Assembly (NCBI GenBank): GCA_965369385.1
Contig: CBDUQP010000055.1
Location: 1-19,810 of the forward strand
DNA: 19,810 bases
Direction of reading: 5' to 3'
Source of the DNA: CBDUQP01 sp965369385
Lineage (GTDB): Bacteria > Planctomycetota > Phycisphaerae > SM23-33
In this document: positions 1 to 6,903 of the stretch, one piece after another
How positions within the stretch are numbered: the stretch's first letter is position 1
Layout of the letters: every line of letters starts with the position of its first letter
Position numbers and translations under genes: made by a program
Notes under the pieces: generated by a model
What the model saw: only the letters and a program-made list of their open reading frames with translations
Database searches by the model: none
Told to the model about the DNA's origin: nothing

Positions 1-172
1 GCAGGCGTTGCGGATGATCCGGAAACACGGGGCCGACAAGTGCCTGTTCGGTTCGGACTGGCCTTGGACGGATCAGAAGAAGGAGATCCAGGCTATCCGG
101 GATCTCGGCCTGACTGATGAAGAGGTCGAAAAGATATTGTGCACCAACGCGCTGAGATTGCTTGGTTACTGA
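1..172 (+). CDS. Amidohydrolase (amidohydrolase_2 / TIM-barrel metal-dependent hydrolase), C-terminal end only
   Basis: The window opens inside this gene. Reading from base 2 gives 56 residues to a TGA at 170-172. The segment contains FGSDWPW, the motif near the C-terminus of amidohydrolase_2 proteins in which the Asp is a metal ligand or catalytic residue, followed by a typical helical tail (LTDEEVEKILCTNALRLLGY). These enzymes hydrolyse or decarboxylate small cyclic or carboxylated substrates in the cytoplasm; the substrate cannot be told from this fragment. It ends 42 bp from the stop of a convergent membrane protein gene. The family assignment rests on one motif and the terminal helix pattern, so it is good but not certain. 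The 5' part lies outside the window. Confidence 0.75.
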   Translation, partial: QALRMIRKHGADKCLFGSDWPWTDQKKEIQAIRDLGLTDEEVEKILCTNALRLLGY

Positions 173-214
173 TAGGCGATAGAACATTCACAATGCCGAT
201 GCGTTGGGAATGGA

Positions 215-760
215 CTATTGGAATAGCGCAGAGGCCTGCGGCTCGGACAGCGTGCAGATTTTCCATGATTGTCCCTTGCGCCATTGGACGTCCCATTCCA
301 CTACAATCGGTATGGGCATCTTGGCATTGTGGAACCAAGTTTTGATATGCATGATGGCTTTGTGATCGGTGATATCGAGCGACAGGCACTTGAGTTTGAT
401 CTCTTTGACGCCCATCTGGTCGAGCTTGCTGGTGGCGGTGGTGAGATCGGCGTCGAGGTTACTGTTGAGATACGGTCCGGCGAAGTCAGCGGATATGTGT
501 TTGCGGACGGTTTGCACATCGCGGAGTTGGAGGGCGTGGGCAATCTCTGCGGAGATTCCCATTATCTGCTCTCGATCTGTAACCACGAGCCATGAAGTGA
601 GGAAAACCGCGGCCGTCAGTATTATGGGAATCGCCGCGTGGACGCCGGCTCGGCGTGTACGTTTCATTCGCCATATAATGAGCAACACAAGCTCTGTGAC
701 GCCGAGTAGAATGTAGATGTAGAGAGGATTTTCGAATAAGGCGGATTTCAGTGATTCCAT
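215..760 (-). CDS. Hypothetical membrane protein with two N-terminal helices and an exposed C-terminal domain
   Basis: This encodes 181 residues that I do not recognise as a named family. Two hydrophobic segments are visible: about residues 12-31 (PLYIYILLGVTELVLLIIW) and 41-61 (AAIPIILTAAVFLTSWLVV). A short basic linker (RMKRTRR) lies between them and suggests a cytoplasmic loop. Residues 62-181 form a soluble domain that starts with a helix (EIAHALQLRDVQTVRKHIS) and then alternates strands. That order resembles SnoaL/NTF2-like folds, but this is only a fold-level guess. The gene converges on the amidohydrolase and diverges from the MerR gene. There is no Shine-Dalgarno-like sequence before the ATG at 760, and a promoter-like pair lies so close that a leaderless transcript is possible. 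Confidence 0.7.
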   Translation of the reverse strand: MESLKSALFENPLYIYILLGVTELVLLIIWRMKRTRRAGVHAAIPIILTAAVFLTSWLVVTDREQIMGISAEIAHALQLRDVQTVRKHISADFAGPYLNSNLDADLTTATSKLDQMGVKEIKLKCLSLDITDHKAIMHIKTWFHNAKMPIPIVVEWDVQWRKGQSWKICTLSEPQASALFQ

Positions 761-767
761 GCGATTG

Positions 768-797
768 ATTGTATTATCGCAAGGTCTTTTGAGTCAA
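768..797 (-). promoter_or_regulatory. Possible promoter of the two-helix membrane protein
   Basis: On the minus strand TTGACT (797-792) is followed after 18 bp by TACAAT (773-768). Only 7 bp separate the -10 from the ATG at 760, so transcription would begin at or next to the start codon. That fits the absence of a ribosome binding site there. The match is by eye only. Confidence 0.35.
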
Positions 798-838
798 GAT
801 GATCACAGTTTCCCTGGAGGCTAAAGTTCGAGGGGGCA

Positions 839-1129
839 GTGGGGCGATATAAGAACCATAAAGACCTAATGGTGAGCAAAGTCAGGAACAACAAGGCCGA
901 CGCCGAGCTGATGAAGATATCGGCAGCGGCAGCGGCAGCGGGCGTGAGCAAGCAGACGGTGGAATACTACGTCATGCTGGGTCTGATTGCGCCAATTCGC
1001 CCGAAAGGCGGGCGGATGCGGCTGTTTGATGCAGCACTGGTGAAGCGTATTCGTCTGATACGTGAGCTGAACGAGACGGGCTATACGCTTCGTGACATAC
1101 GCGAGACCTATCTTGTCGGTAAGTCCTGA
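839..1129 (+). CDS. Short MerR-family transcriptional regulator
   Basis: The product is at most 96 residues and is essentially a single MerR winged helix-turn-helix. MKISAAAAAAGVSKQTVEYY is the HTH, VMLGLIAPIRPKGGRMRLFD is the wing, and the last 30 residues (VKRIRLIRELNETGYTLRDIRE) are the third and fourth helices. The long dimerisation helix and the C-terminal ligand domain of classical MerR proteins are absent. The start is uncertain: GTG 839 is the longest frame, ATG 869 gives 86 residues, and ATG 911 gives 72 residues beginning right at the HTH, as in many MerR proteins. No start has a convincing Shine-Dalgarno. The HTH includes six consecutive alanines encoded by a GCAGCG triplication. 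A haem-binding histidine kinase gene begins 76 bp downstream, which suggests but does not prove a regulatory link. Confidence 0.8.
   Translation: MGRYKNHKDLMVSKVRNNKADAELMKISAAAAAAGVSKQTVEYYVMLGLIAPIRPKGGRMRLFDAALVKRIRLIRELNETGYTLRDIRETYLVGKS
923..940 (+). repeat. Triplicated GCAGCG hexamer inside the MerR HTH
   Basis: Three perfect tandem copies of GCAGCG encode (Ala-Ala)3 at the first helix of the DNA-binding domain. Gain or loss of a unit would stay in frame. Confidence 0.9.
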
Positions 1130-1150
1130 TGTGTCAGGCAGTGTTGCTGA

Positions 1151-1163
1151 TTATTCGTAATAA
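1151..1163. promoter_or_regulatory. Dyad TTATTCGTAATAA between the MerR gene and the kinase
   Basis: This 13-bp dyad has arms TTATT and AATAA around CGT. It sits between a weak -35-like TTGCTG (1144-1149) and a weak -10-like TAGCAC (1166-1171). A dyad between -35 and -10 is the usual place for a MerR operator, but the 16-bp spacer here is shorter than the 19-20 bp typical of MerR-controlled promoters. Tentative. Confidence 0.3.
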
Positions 1164-1205
1164 CATAGCACGCTGGGTGCGCATTACTTAGAATATCTGG
1201 CGGTT

Positions 1206-2807
1206 ATGGCCAAAAGGTTTGTGACAATTTCTCTTGCGACGAAGTTTCGCATTCTGTTCGCCACGGCAGTTCTCGGCATAATTGCTACAGCTCTGGTGGT
1301 GCCATGGTTGTTTATGGAGCTGCTGGCTGAGCAGGGAGCCCAAGGCCCGGGTGCGTTGCTGACGAATCTGCGTCTGAACGAGTTCATTCGCTATCACCCA
1401 TGGCCCAACAAACGTCCCGGCGGCAGTCTCATTGCCAAGTTCTATGCTGGCGATGACAAATCCGGCCGCCGAAGCGGTCCGCGTCTCACTACTCTCACTG
1501 CCGATTTGCGTCCTAACAGGAAACTCGACGCCGACGCGCAGGATGCGCTCCGCTCGTTTGCGGAGAATGTAGATCGTGACCTCAAGGTGGTTCCCGGCGA
1601 AGATGCCGAAGGACGCCCGGCGTACAGGTGTTTGCGGGCGGTTCGCACTGATACGTCATGCATGAGCTGCCACGGGACGCAGGCACCCGTCGAACGCCAG
1701 TTCCAGCAGGGGCAGCTTGTTGCGATTATCGACGCGACCTTGCCGGGGTCGGCCGGTACGGATTGGCTTGTGTGGTGGACTCGGGCGGCGTTTCTGGTGG
1801 GCGTGGTGCTGGCGGGGATCGTGGCATCCATTATATTCGCGGTTATAGCCCAGAGGCTGATTCTTCGTCCCATCGGTCATCTCAAGGCTGTCACCGACCG
1901 GGCCGCCGAGGGCGACCTGGACATTCGCAGTCACATTCGCAGCGGTGATGAGCTGGAAATGCTTGGCGACAGTTTCAACGATATGCTGGCTGCGATTGCC
2001 CAGAACCATGAACGCCTGGAAGCTGCCAACGATGCACTGGATCTCAAGCTCAACGAGCTTGCCCAGGCGAACGTGACCCTCTACAAGGCCAATCAGGTGA
2101 AAAGCGAGTTCCTCGCCAATGTATCGCACGAACTGCGGACCCCGCTGAACAGCGTTATCGGATTTGCCGAACTGCTCTCCGACTCGCAGGAAGAACGCAT
2201 CAGTCGCTACGGACTCAATATCACACGGGCTGCCAAGAGCCTGCTGGGGATGATCAACGATCTGCTGGACCTGGCCAAGATCGAAGCCGGCAAAGCTGAT
2301 GTGCGATTCGACAAGGTTAGCCCAAATGCGCTCTGTAAGGATCTTATCGCACTCATCCGCCCGCTGGCGGACAAGAAGAGCATTACCCTCGAAGCACTCA
2401 TAGATGATCTGTTGCCCATAATCGTCACCGACGGCGGAAAGTTGCAGCAGATACTGTTTAACCTGCTGTCAAACGCGGTGAAGTTCACGCCCAACGAGGG
2501 ACATGTGATCCTGACTGCACAGCGGGATAATCCCGACCAGAGTGACCAGATCAGGGGTATCGTGCTTAGCGTAGCCGACACGGGCCCGGGAATTCCCGAA
2601 GCCGAGCAATCGAGGATATTCGAGAAGTTCTATCGCTCCGAAGCAACCCTCACAAAAGAGGCGTCGGGCACTGGTTTGGGCTTGGCGATTTCGAGGGAAC
2701 TGGCGACCCTGCTTGGCGGGCGAATACAGCTCAAGAGTTCTCCCGGCCATGGCGCAGAGTTCATAGTCCACCTTCCGCTGGATGGTAGCACGCAACTGGT
2801 CCGCTAG
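1206..2807 (+). CDS. Membrane sensor histidine kinase with periplasmic haem c (CxxCH) domain, DUF3365/Tll0287-like
   Basis: The 533-residue protein has a full sensor-kinase layout. Transmembrane helix 1 spans about 15-38, then a periplasmic domain about 39-186, and transmembrane helix 2 about 188-218. A HAMP linker covers about 219-272 (LRPIGHLKAVTDRAAEGDLDI), with a coiled coil to about 297. HisKA carries H308 in SHELRTPLNS, and HATPase_c carries the N box around N419-N423, DTGPGIP (458-464) and GTGLGL (488-493). The periplasmic part contains C152-M-S-C155-H156, a c-type haem attachment motif, in a setting resembling the DUF3365/Tll0287-like sensor domain. Inference: it reads redox state, oxygen or a small gas through covalent haem and phosphorylates an unseen response regulator. 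No receiver domain is present and no response regulator is adjacent. The ATG at 1206 has only a weak ribosome binding site. The short MerR gene lies just upstream. Confidence 0.93.
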   Translation: MAKRFVTISLATKFRILFATAVLGIIATALVVPWLFMELLAEQGAQGPGALLTNLRLNEFIRYHPWPNKRPGGSLIAKFYAGDDKSGRRSGPRLTTLTADLRPNRKLDADAQDALRSFAENVDRDLKVVPGEDAEGRPAYRCLRAVRTDTSCMSCHGTQAPVERQFQQGQLVAIIDATLPGSAGTDWLVWWTRAAFLVGVVLAGIVASIIFAVIAQRLILRPIGHLKAVTDRAAEGDLDIRSHIRSGDELEMLGDSFNDMLAAIAQNHERLEAANDALDLKLNELAQANVTLYKANQVKSEFLANVSHELRTPLNSVIGFAELLSDSQEERISRYGLNITRAAKSLLGMINDLLDLAKIEAGKADVRFDKVSPNALCKDLIALIRPLADKKSITLEALIDDLLPIIVTDGGKLQQILFNLLSNAVKFTPNEGHVILTAQRDNPDQSDQIRGIVLSVADTGPGIPEAEQSRIFEKFYRSEATLTKEASGTGLGLAISRELATLLGGRIQLKSSPGHGAEFIVHLPLDGSTQLVR

Positions 2808-2853
2808 CGAAAATGGGGACTGTCCCGGCGTTGGGGACTGTCCCCATTTTCGC
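2807..2853 (+). terminator. Long inverted repeat at the kinase stop codon, possible terminator or REP-like hairpin
   Basis: Two 20-nt arms (2807-2826 and 2834-2853) pair with a single mismatch around a 7-nt loop. The left arm starts GCGAAAATGGGGAC and the right arm ends GTCCCCATTTTCGC, and the hairpin overlaps the last base of the kinase TAG. The T run is inside the arm rather than after it, so this could be a repeat-type hairpin rather than a standard intrinsic terminator. Confidence 0.6.
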
Positions 2854-2957
2854 GGTGTACGCTATCTACTGCAAAAACAGGGCATTCGCTATCTACCGCA
2901 AGGCGGGGATCCCGATGTGCATCGGGACCTGCGGCCAGAATCGGGACTGTCCCCGTT
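2816..2957. repeat. Cluster of GGGACTGTCCC repeats and a direct repeat
   Basis: The motif GGGACTGTCCC occurs three times (around 2816, 2834 and 2944). Between the second and third copies there is a 15-bp direct repeat, CGCTATCTACTGCAA at 2860-2874 and CGCTATCTACCGCAA at 2887-2901, differing by one base. The whole gap is therefore built from short repeats, in the manner of REP/BIME-type intergenic elements. Confidence 0.75.
2910..2927. repeat. Palindrome TCCCGATGTGCATCGGGA (copy 1)
   Basis: This 18-bp palindrome has one central mismatched pair. It is identical, apart from one base, to the perfect palindrome at 10060-10077 between the topoisomerase genes. In both places it is followed by CC (GGGACC). 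Confidence 0.85.
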
Positions 2958-2983
2958 CTGCTCAAATGTAAATTCGACAGGTA

Positions 2984-4249
2984 CTACTCGCCTTCGTAGC
3001 CGAGTGCCTTCCACTGCTTTTTGGCGACGGCCATCGCCTTCTTGGAGGGGGTACGCTTGCCCTTGATGCTCGGGTGCGGATCGCCCTTCTTGTGCTGCGT
3101 GGGATCGGGATTCCAGTGGTCCTTGCGGAACTTGTTGCGTTCTGACTTCTTGCTGAAATCGGGGATGTCATACGTCTGCGAATTATCCAGCGCGGAGCGA
3201 TATGACTGTATTGCAACTGCCGACATCGCTACGCCGCGGTAGACATCCAGATACGGTTGCTCGCCGGTGCGGATTGCGGTGGCGAAGTGATGGCACATGA
3301 AGTAGTCGCCGCCGCCGTGTCCCGTGCCGGTTGCCCCTTCATGTCCCTTGGGGAAGTTCGGCAGATATATCTGCTCGGTGGGGGTGGTCACCTTCTGGTG
3401 GAATTGCTCGCGGCATACTCGCAGCATCTGCTGGTTACCGGTGCGGCAGTTTTCCATCATTCCGTGGGTACCGTGGATTCGCACGAAATTTCCGTGCCCG
3501 CGCAGGCAGACGCCAAGGAGTTTCACAATCGATTCATCGTCCATGTGCAGGGCAATCATGGAACCGGCATCACTGACGATCGCCGTTCCCTGCAGACGCG
3601 GGTCATCATCCCTGTAGGGCATCACGAAACCGTTTACCTTCTTGGGCATCGTATCGGTGATGTACATGACCGGGGCCAGTGCGTGCGTGCAATAGTAGGT
3701 TCCCGGGATCCAGTTTCGCCAGTGGTTCTTGCCCTGGGAAATCTGATTGACGAAGTCGTTCGTGCCGGGGTGCACGTATTCACCTTCGCCATACGAGAAT
3801 TGGCCGATCTTCCCTTCCTGGTAGAGCTTCCGCATTTCCTGATTGTAGATCATGTACGGGTAGTTCTCGGCGAACATGTAAATCAGTCCGGATTTCTCGA
3901 CGGCTTCTACAAGCTGCACACCCTCTGCCATCGTCATGCAGGCGGTGGTCTCGGACATCACGTGCTTGCCGGCCTTCAGGGCCTTGATCGCGAACGGTGT
4001 GTGCTCGTGGAAGTAGTTCGCCAGGACAACCGCGTCCATGTCATGTTCGAGGAACTTGTCATAGTCGGTGTAGGGCGTCACGCCTTTGTATCGGGTGCAC
4101 ATCTCTGTGAGCTTGTCTTCCCACGTGTCGCACAGTGCGACCAGCTCCATTCCCTGGCCGCTGGCCACTCCGCCTGCGAAAGAGTTTCCGCGTCCTACGC
4201 CGACGACGCCAATCCTGAGTTTCTTCTTGGTTGCCTTTGCGCGAGCCAT
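2984..4249 (-). CDS. Gfo/Idh/MocA-family protein, GH109-like (NAD-dependent glycosidase or sugar oxidoreductase)
   Basis: The 421-residue protein starts with a Rossmann nucleotide-binding motif (GVVGVGRGNSFAG, residues 14-26) after a lysine-rich head. The alpha/beta C-terminal domain of the Gfo/Idh/MocA family follows. The usual E-K-P motif is replaced by S-E-T-T-A (99-103), so the catalytic-type lysine is missing. Later comes YCTHALAPV (H189), which resembles the YPTHGLGPV segment that I recall from GH109 enzymes. I therefore infer an NAD-using glycosidase-like enzyme rather than an ordinary sugar dehydrogenase, with moderate confidence. The last 60 residues are basic and Lys-rich. The start is supported by GGAG 8 nt before the ATG. 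There is no signal peptide, so it acts in the cytoplasm. It is transcribed divergently from an AraC regulator that may control it. Confidence 0.88.
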   Translation of the reverse strand: MARAKATKKKLRIGVVGVGRGNSFAGGVASGQGMELVALCDTWEDKLTEMCTRYKGVTPYTDYDKFLEHDMDAVVLANYFHEHTPFAIKALKAGKHVMSETTACMTMAEGVQLVEAVEKSGLIYMFAENYPYMIYNQEMRKLYQEGKIGQFSYGEGEYVHPGTNDFVNQISQGKNHWRNWIPGTYYCTHALAPVMYITDTMPKKVNGFVMPYRDDDPRLQGTAIVSDAGSMIALHMDDESIVKLLGVCLRGHGNFVRIHGTHGMMENCRTGNQQMLRVCREQFHQKVTTPTEQIYLPNFPKGHEGATGTGHGGGDYFMCHHFATAIRTGEQPYLDVYRGVAMSAVAIQSYRSALDNSQTYDIPDFSKKSERNKFRKDHWNPDPTQHKKGDPHPSIKGKRTPSKKAMAVAKKQWKALGYEGE

Positions 4250-4384
4250 CTCAATATCTCCATGATTCAGCCGCGGGCCGGAGTTTCCGGCGATCTGTCA
4301 AACGACTGTTTAGTGTTCTGCTATTTTTATAAGGTGTCATATTTCGAATACACAGGAGCAAAAAGGTATTTACATCTTATGCTC

Positions 4385-4415
4385 GTATATATACAATACT
4401 CTTATTGTATTGACA
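4385..4415. promoter_or_regulatory. AT-rich divergent control region with palindrome, dyad and TTGACA
   Basis: Between the GH109-like gene and araC-type gene (4250-4465) lies an AT-rich stretch. It contains the perfect palindrome GTATATATAC (4385-4394), the dyad CAATAC-N7-GTATTG (4394-4412), and a consensus -35 TTGACA (4410-4415) that overlaps the dyad. I see no good -10 at 16-19 bp from it. This is a plausible binding site for the AraC-type regulator. Confidence 0.4.
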
Positions 4416-4465
4416 GGTGCAATGCAACGTTTCGGTTGTATGTTATAAGTTTCGGAGATGGCGAC

Positions 4466-5380
4466 ATGTTCGATATGACGATCCGCCAAGTGTTTGTGAT
4501 GCGAGAAGCGCAGCGTACGTCCTATGTCACTCCTTGTGCATCGGTTGGGGTGGTGGTGAGCGGTGCAATGTGGTACAGGGCATGCGGGGTTGAACTCATC
4601 AAGCCCGGGCCTTATCTCATATTTGTAGCTGCCGGGATGCAGATGTCATTTGAGTTCAACAGCGACCGGGAAAACTGGGCCGTTATGTTTGACAGCGATG
4701 ATGTCAGGACGTCGATTGTGCCAGGCATGCAGGAGATTCGTTGCGAGGGTAACTGGATTCGCTTGCCAGCCATTACGCCGATCGACCCCGAGCGTGTTCC
4801 AGGCTGGCAGGGCGAGTTCGCACGCATGAAGGACATTTCCGCAAGCCCCGACCCGCGAAGCCGTTTTCGCATAATGTCGGGCGTGTTCAATATGCTGCGG
4901 CATATTATGGATGCCAATGCGGATACCATAGCCTGCACCCCGGCCGAGAAGCTCAAGCGCCTGATAGACGAGGACGAACGTCTCAAAAAGAGCCTGGCGG
5001 ACCTGAGCTGCAAGTGTGGCTATTCTCCTGCGCATTTGCGTAAGTTGTTTATGGAGCATTACGGCATCAGCCCGGTTGCATATCGCAATCGTCGTCGCAT
5101 GGAACGCGCTATGGAGTATATTTCCTCCAGTGAGCTGACTGTGAAAGAGATCGCATATCGCACCGGTTTCCGCCACGTATCGCATTTCTCTTCGATGTTC
5201 CGGGATATGTTCGGCACGCCGCCCACCGAAAGCATCAAACGCTTCCGCCATCTTGGCGATGCGGATATAGCCGCGCCGGGAGAGAGGGGAGGAACATCCA
5301 TATCTGCACCGGACGACTCCTGCGAGCTTCCCTCGCTGCAGAACGCTCCATACGATCCCTGCGGCCCCGGCAATCGCTGA
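4466..5380 (+). CDS. AraC/XylS-family transcriptional regulator
   Basis: I place the start at ATG 4466, with GGAG 8 nt upstream, giving 304 residues. The reading frame stays open far upstream, but that part is antisense to the neighbouring oxidoreductase and not a gene. Residues 1-110 form a beta-rich N-terminal sensing domain of the cupin-like AraC type (IKPGPYLIFVAAGMQMSFEF). Residues 160-262 contain both HTH motifs: LKKSLADLSCKCGYSPAHLRKLF, and the second, conserved one with ELTVKEIAYRTGF followed by HVSHFSSMFRDMFGTPP. About 40 residues follow the HTH (DADIAAPGERGG onward) as a low-complexity tail with no recognised fold. It lies between two Gfo/Idh/MocA genes, one divergent and one 154 bp downstream, and probably activates one or both in response to a sugar-type ligand. 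Confidence 0.93.
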   Translation: MFDMTIRQVFVMREAQRTSYVTPCASVGVVVSGAMWYRACGVELIKPGPYLIFVAAGMQMSFEFNSDRENWAVMFDSDDVRTSIVPGMQEIRCEGNWIRLPAITPIDPERVPGWQGEFARMKDISASPDPRSRFRIMSGVFNMLRHIMDANADTIACTPAEKLKRLIDEDERLKKSLADLSCKCGYSPAHLRKLFMEHYGISPVAYRNRRRMERAMEYISSSELTVKEIAYRTGFRHVSHFSSMFRDMFGTPPTESIKRFRHLGDADIAAPGERGGTSISAPDDSCELPSLQNAPYDPCGPGNR

Positions 5381-5534
5381 CGCTGAATTCCGGGTCAGCC
5401 TCGGACAAAAAGTCCCCAACTTTTCGCCAGCACAATCGAGTGCATCCTTGACCGCAACCGCCTATCGGGGGAAGATATGCCAGCCACGAGCCTTTGTTTG
5501 AATTTATCAAGGTCGTCAGAAGAAAGGTATATCA

Positions 5535-6569
5535 ATGAAGAAGTTACGCGTTGCAGTTGTCGGTTGCGGTTCTATTGCCATTCACAGGCACATTCCGGAG
5601 TATGCCAGTCGGAAGGATGTAGAGATCGTTGCCCTGGTTGACCCCAACACGAAGCGGGCCAAGGAACTGGCAAAGCAGTACGGTGTGCCTGATGTGATGA
5701 AGGACATCGACGAAGCGCTCAAGCTGGGCATCAATGCCGTAAGCATCTGCACGCCCAACTATCTGCACGCGCCGCAGACTATCAAGGCGTTGAAGGCCGG
5801 CGCTCACGTTCTATGCGAGAAGCCGATGGCTGCTTCGGTGGCTGAGGCGAAGGCAATGATCCGCACGGCGAAGGCCAAACACAGGCAACTGATGATTGCC
5901 CACAACCAGCGTCTTGCCCCCAGCCACGTGAAGGGCAAGGAAATCTACCAGTCCGGCGTGCTCGGCAAGTGTGTTGCGTTCAGCACGAATTTTCATCATC
6001 AAGGCCCCGAAAGCTGGAGCGCGGATGGAGCCAAGGGGTTCTTCTTCAAGAGGAAGCAGGCCATTATTGGTGCTCTTGGTGATTTGGGTGTTCACAAGCT
6101 GGACATGATGCGGTGGTTCCTGGAAGATGAGTTCGTGCAGGTGACCGCGATGGCCGGTACGCTGGCAAAGGAAAAGTGCACGGTTGAGGACACTGCTTTC
6201 GCGGTGTTGCGGACCGAGAAGGGGGCCTTGGGCCAGATGTTTGCCGGATGGATCAATCCCGTAACCTGCGACAACGACACCCAGATATACTGCGAACGCG
6301 GCATTATCAAGCTCAATGACGATCCCGAGTTCACCGTTATCGTTGAAGAGAAGAATGGCAATCAGGCGTTCTACAAGACCCAGGCAATGCAGACGAATGA
6401 CGAAGGCGGCCAGACTGCATCGGGTGTGATTGACGAATTCGTAAACGCGATTCGTGATCGTCGTAAGAATACGATTCCTGGCGAAGAAGGCGCTCGTAGC
6501 CTGGCGGCCGTCCTGGCATGCCTGGAATCGTCCAAGACAGGCAGGGCAACCAAACCGGCGAAGATTTAA
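5535..6569 (+). CDS. Gfo/Idh/MocA-family NAD(P)-dependent oxidoreductase
   Basis: The 344-residue protein is a canonical family member. It has VVGCGSIAIHRHIPEY (8-23) for dinucleotide binding, CEKPMA (94-99) with the conserved Lys96, and GDLGVHKLDMMRW (182-194) with the Asp183 and His187 pair typical of the active site. These enzymes oxidise or epimerise sugars, inositols or their derivatives using NAD(P) in the cytoplasm; the substrate cannot be read from the sequence. Its length is normal for the family. An AGAAAGG sequence 7 nt before the ATG supports the start. It follows the AraC gene on the same strand and is closed by a strong hairpin, so it may be its own transcription unit or the last gene of the regulator's. 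It contrasts with the GH109-like paralogue nearby, which lacks the EKP lysine. Confidence 0.93.
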   Translation: MKKLRVAVVGCGSIAIHRHIPEYASRKDVEIVALVDPNTKRAKELAKQYGVPDVMKDIDEALKLGINAVSICTPNYLHAPQTIKALKAGAHVLCEKPMAASVAEAKAMIRTAKAKHRQLMIAHNQRLAPSHVKGKEIYQSGVLGKCVAFSTNFHHQGPESWSADGAKGFFFKRKQAIIGALGDLGVHKLDMMRWFLEDEFVQVTAMAGTLAKEKCTVEDTAFAVLRTEKGALGQMFAGWINPVTCDNDTQIYCERGIIKLNDDPEFTVIVEEKNGNQAFYKTQAMQTNDEGGQTASGVIDEFVNAIRDRRKNTIPGEEGARSLAAVLACLESSKTGRATKPAKI

Positions 6570-6581
6570 CTCGGCGTAGAG

Positions 6582-6631
6582 TGCGAAAAACAGCGGGCCC
6601 TGCGAGTTGATCTTGCAGGGCCCGCTTCGCA
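6582..6631 (+). terminator. Hairpin downstream of the oxidoreductase, likely terminator
   Basis: A perfect 12-bp stem is formed by AGCGGGCCCTGC (6592-6603) and GCAGGGCCCGCT (6615-6626), with an 11-nt loop. TGCGA (6582-6586) and TCGCA (6627-6631) extend it after a bulge. It lies 13 bp after the stop codon. The following T-rich stretch (ATTTGCTGATAGTTTCTT) is loose, so efficiency is uncertain. Confidence 0.75.
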
Positions 6632-6903
6632 TTTGCTGATAGTTTCTTATGTCGTGGTGTGCAGCTCTGCGACGTCGAAGGCGAGAACAACGGCTTCTTG
6701 ACTTACCACCGTAGATCCAAGGTATATCTTGAGGGCATAAAGGGAATTCATGACATGCGGAGAGGGATGTCAGGGCTCGTGCTGAATACGTAGCGATGTA
6801 TGTAGCCTGCAGATCAGAGTGGGTGGTTTGTCCTTGGTCTCTTGTATGTATTGTATTACGATTAGGCGCAACAGATATGAAATCTTGAACGGAGAAGAAC
6901 TGC
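6632..6903. other. Non-coding gap before the zinc-ribbon protein
   Basis: I see no supported gene here. A 34-codon minus-strand frame (MNSLYALKIYLGSTVV onward, ending at the TAA near 6648) has no ribosome binding site and a stop codon just upstream. It could be the remnant of a C-terminus but is too short to call. The last 100 bp are AT-richer and probably carry the promoter of the next gene. Confidence 0.5.

Noticed and set aside
3257..4465. Very long open frame continuing upstream of the AraC gene
   Set aside because: It is antisense to the whole GH109-like gene. The AraC protein has a good start with ribosome binding site at 4466, and the upstream translation has no family features.
4646..5419. 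257-codon minus-strand frame opposite the AraC gene
   Set aside because: Shadow of the AraC coding region with a low-quality, Arg/Ala-rich translation.
6646..6752. 34-codon minus-strand peptide (MNSLYALKIYLGS onward)
   Set aside because: Too short, with no ribosome binding site and a stop codon just upstream; at most a remnant.
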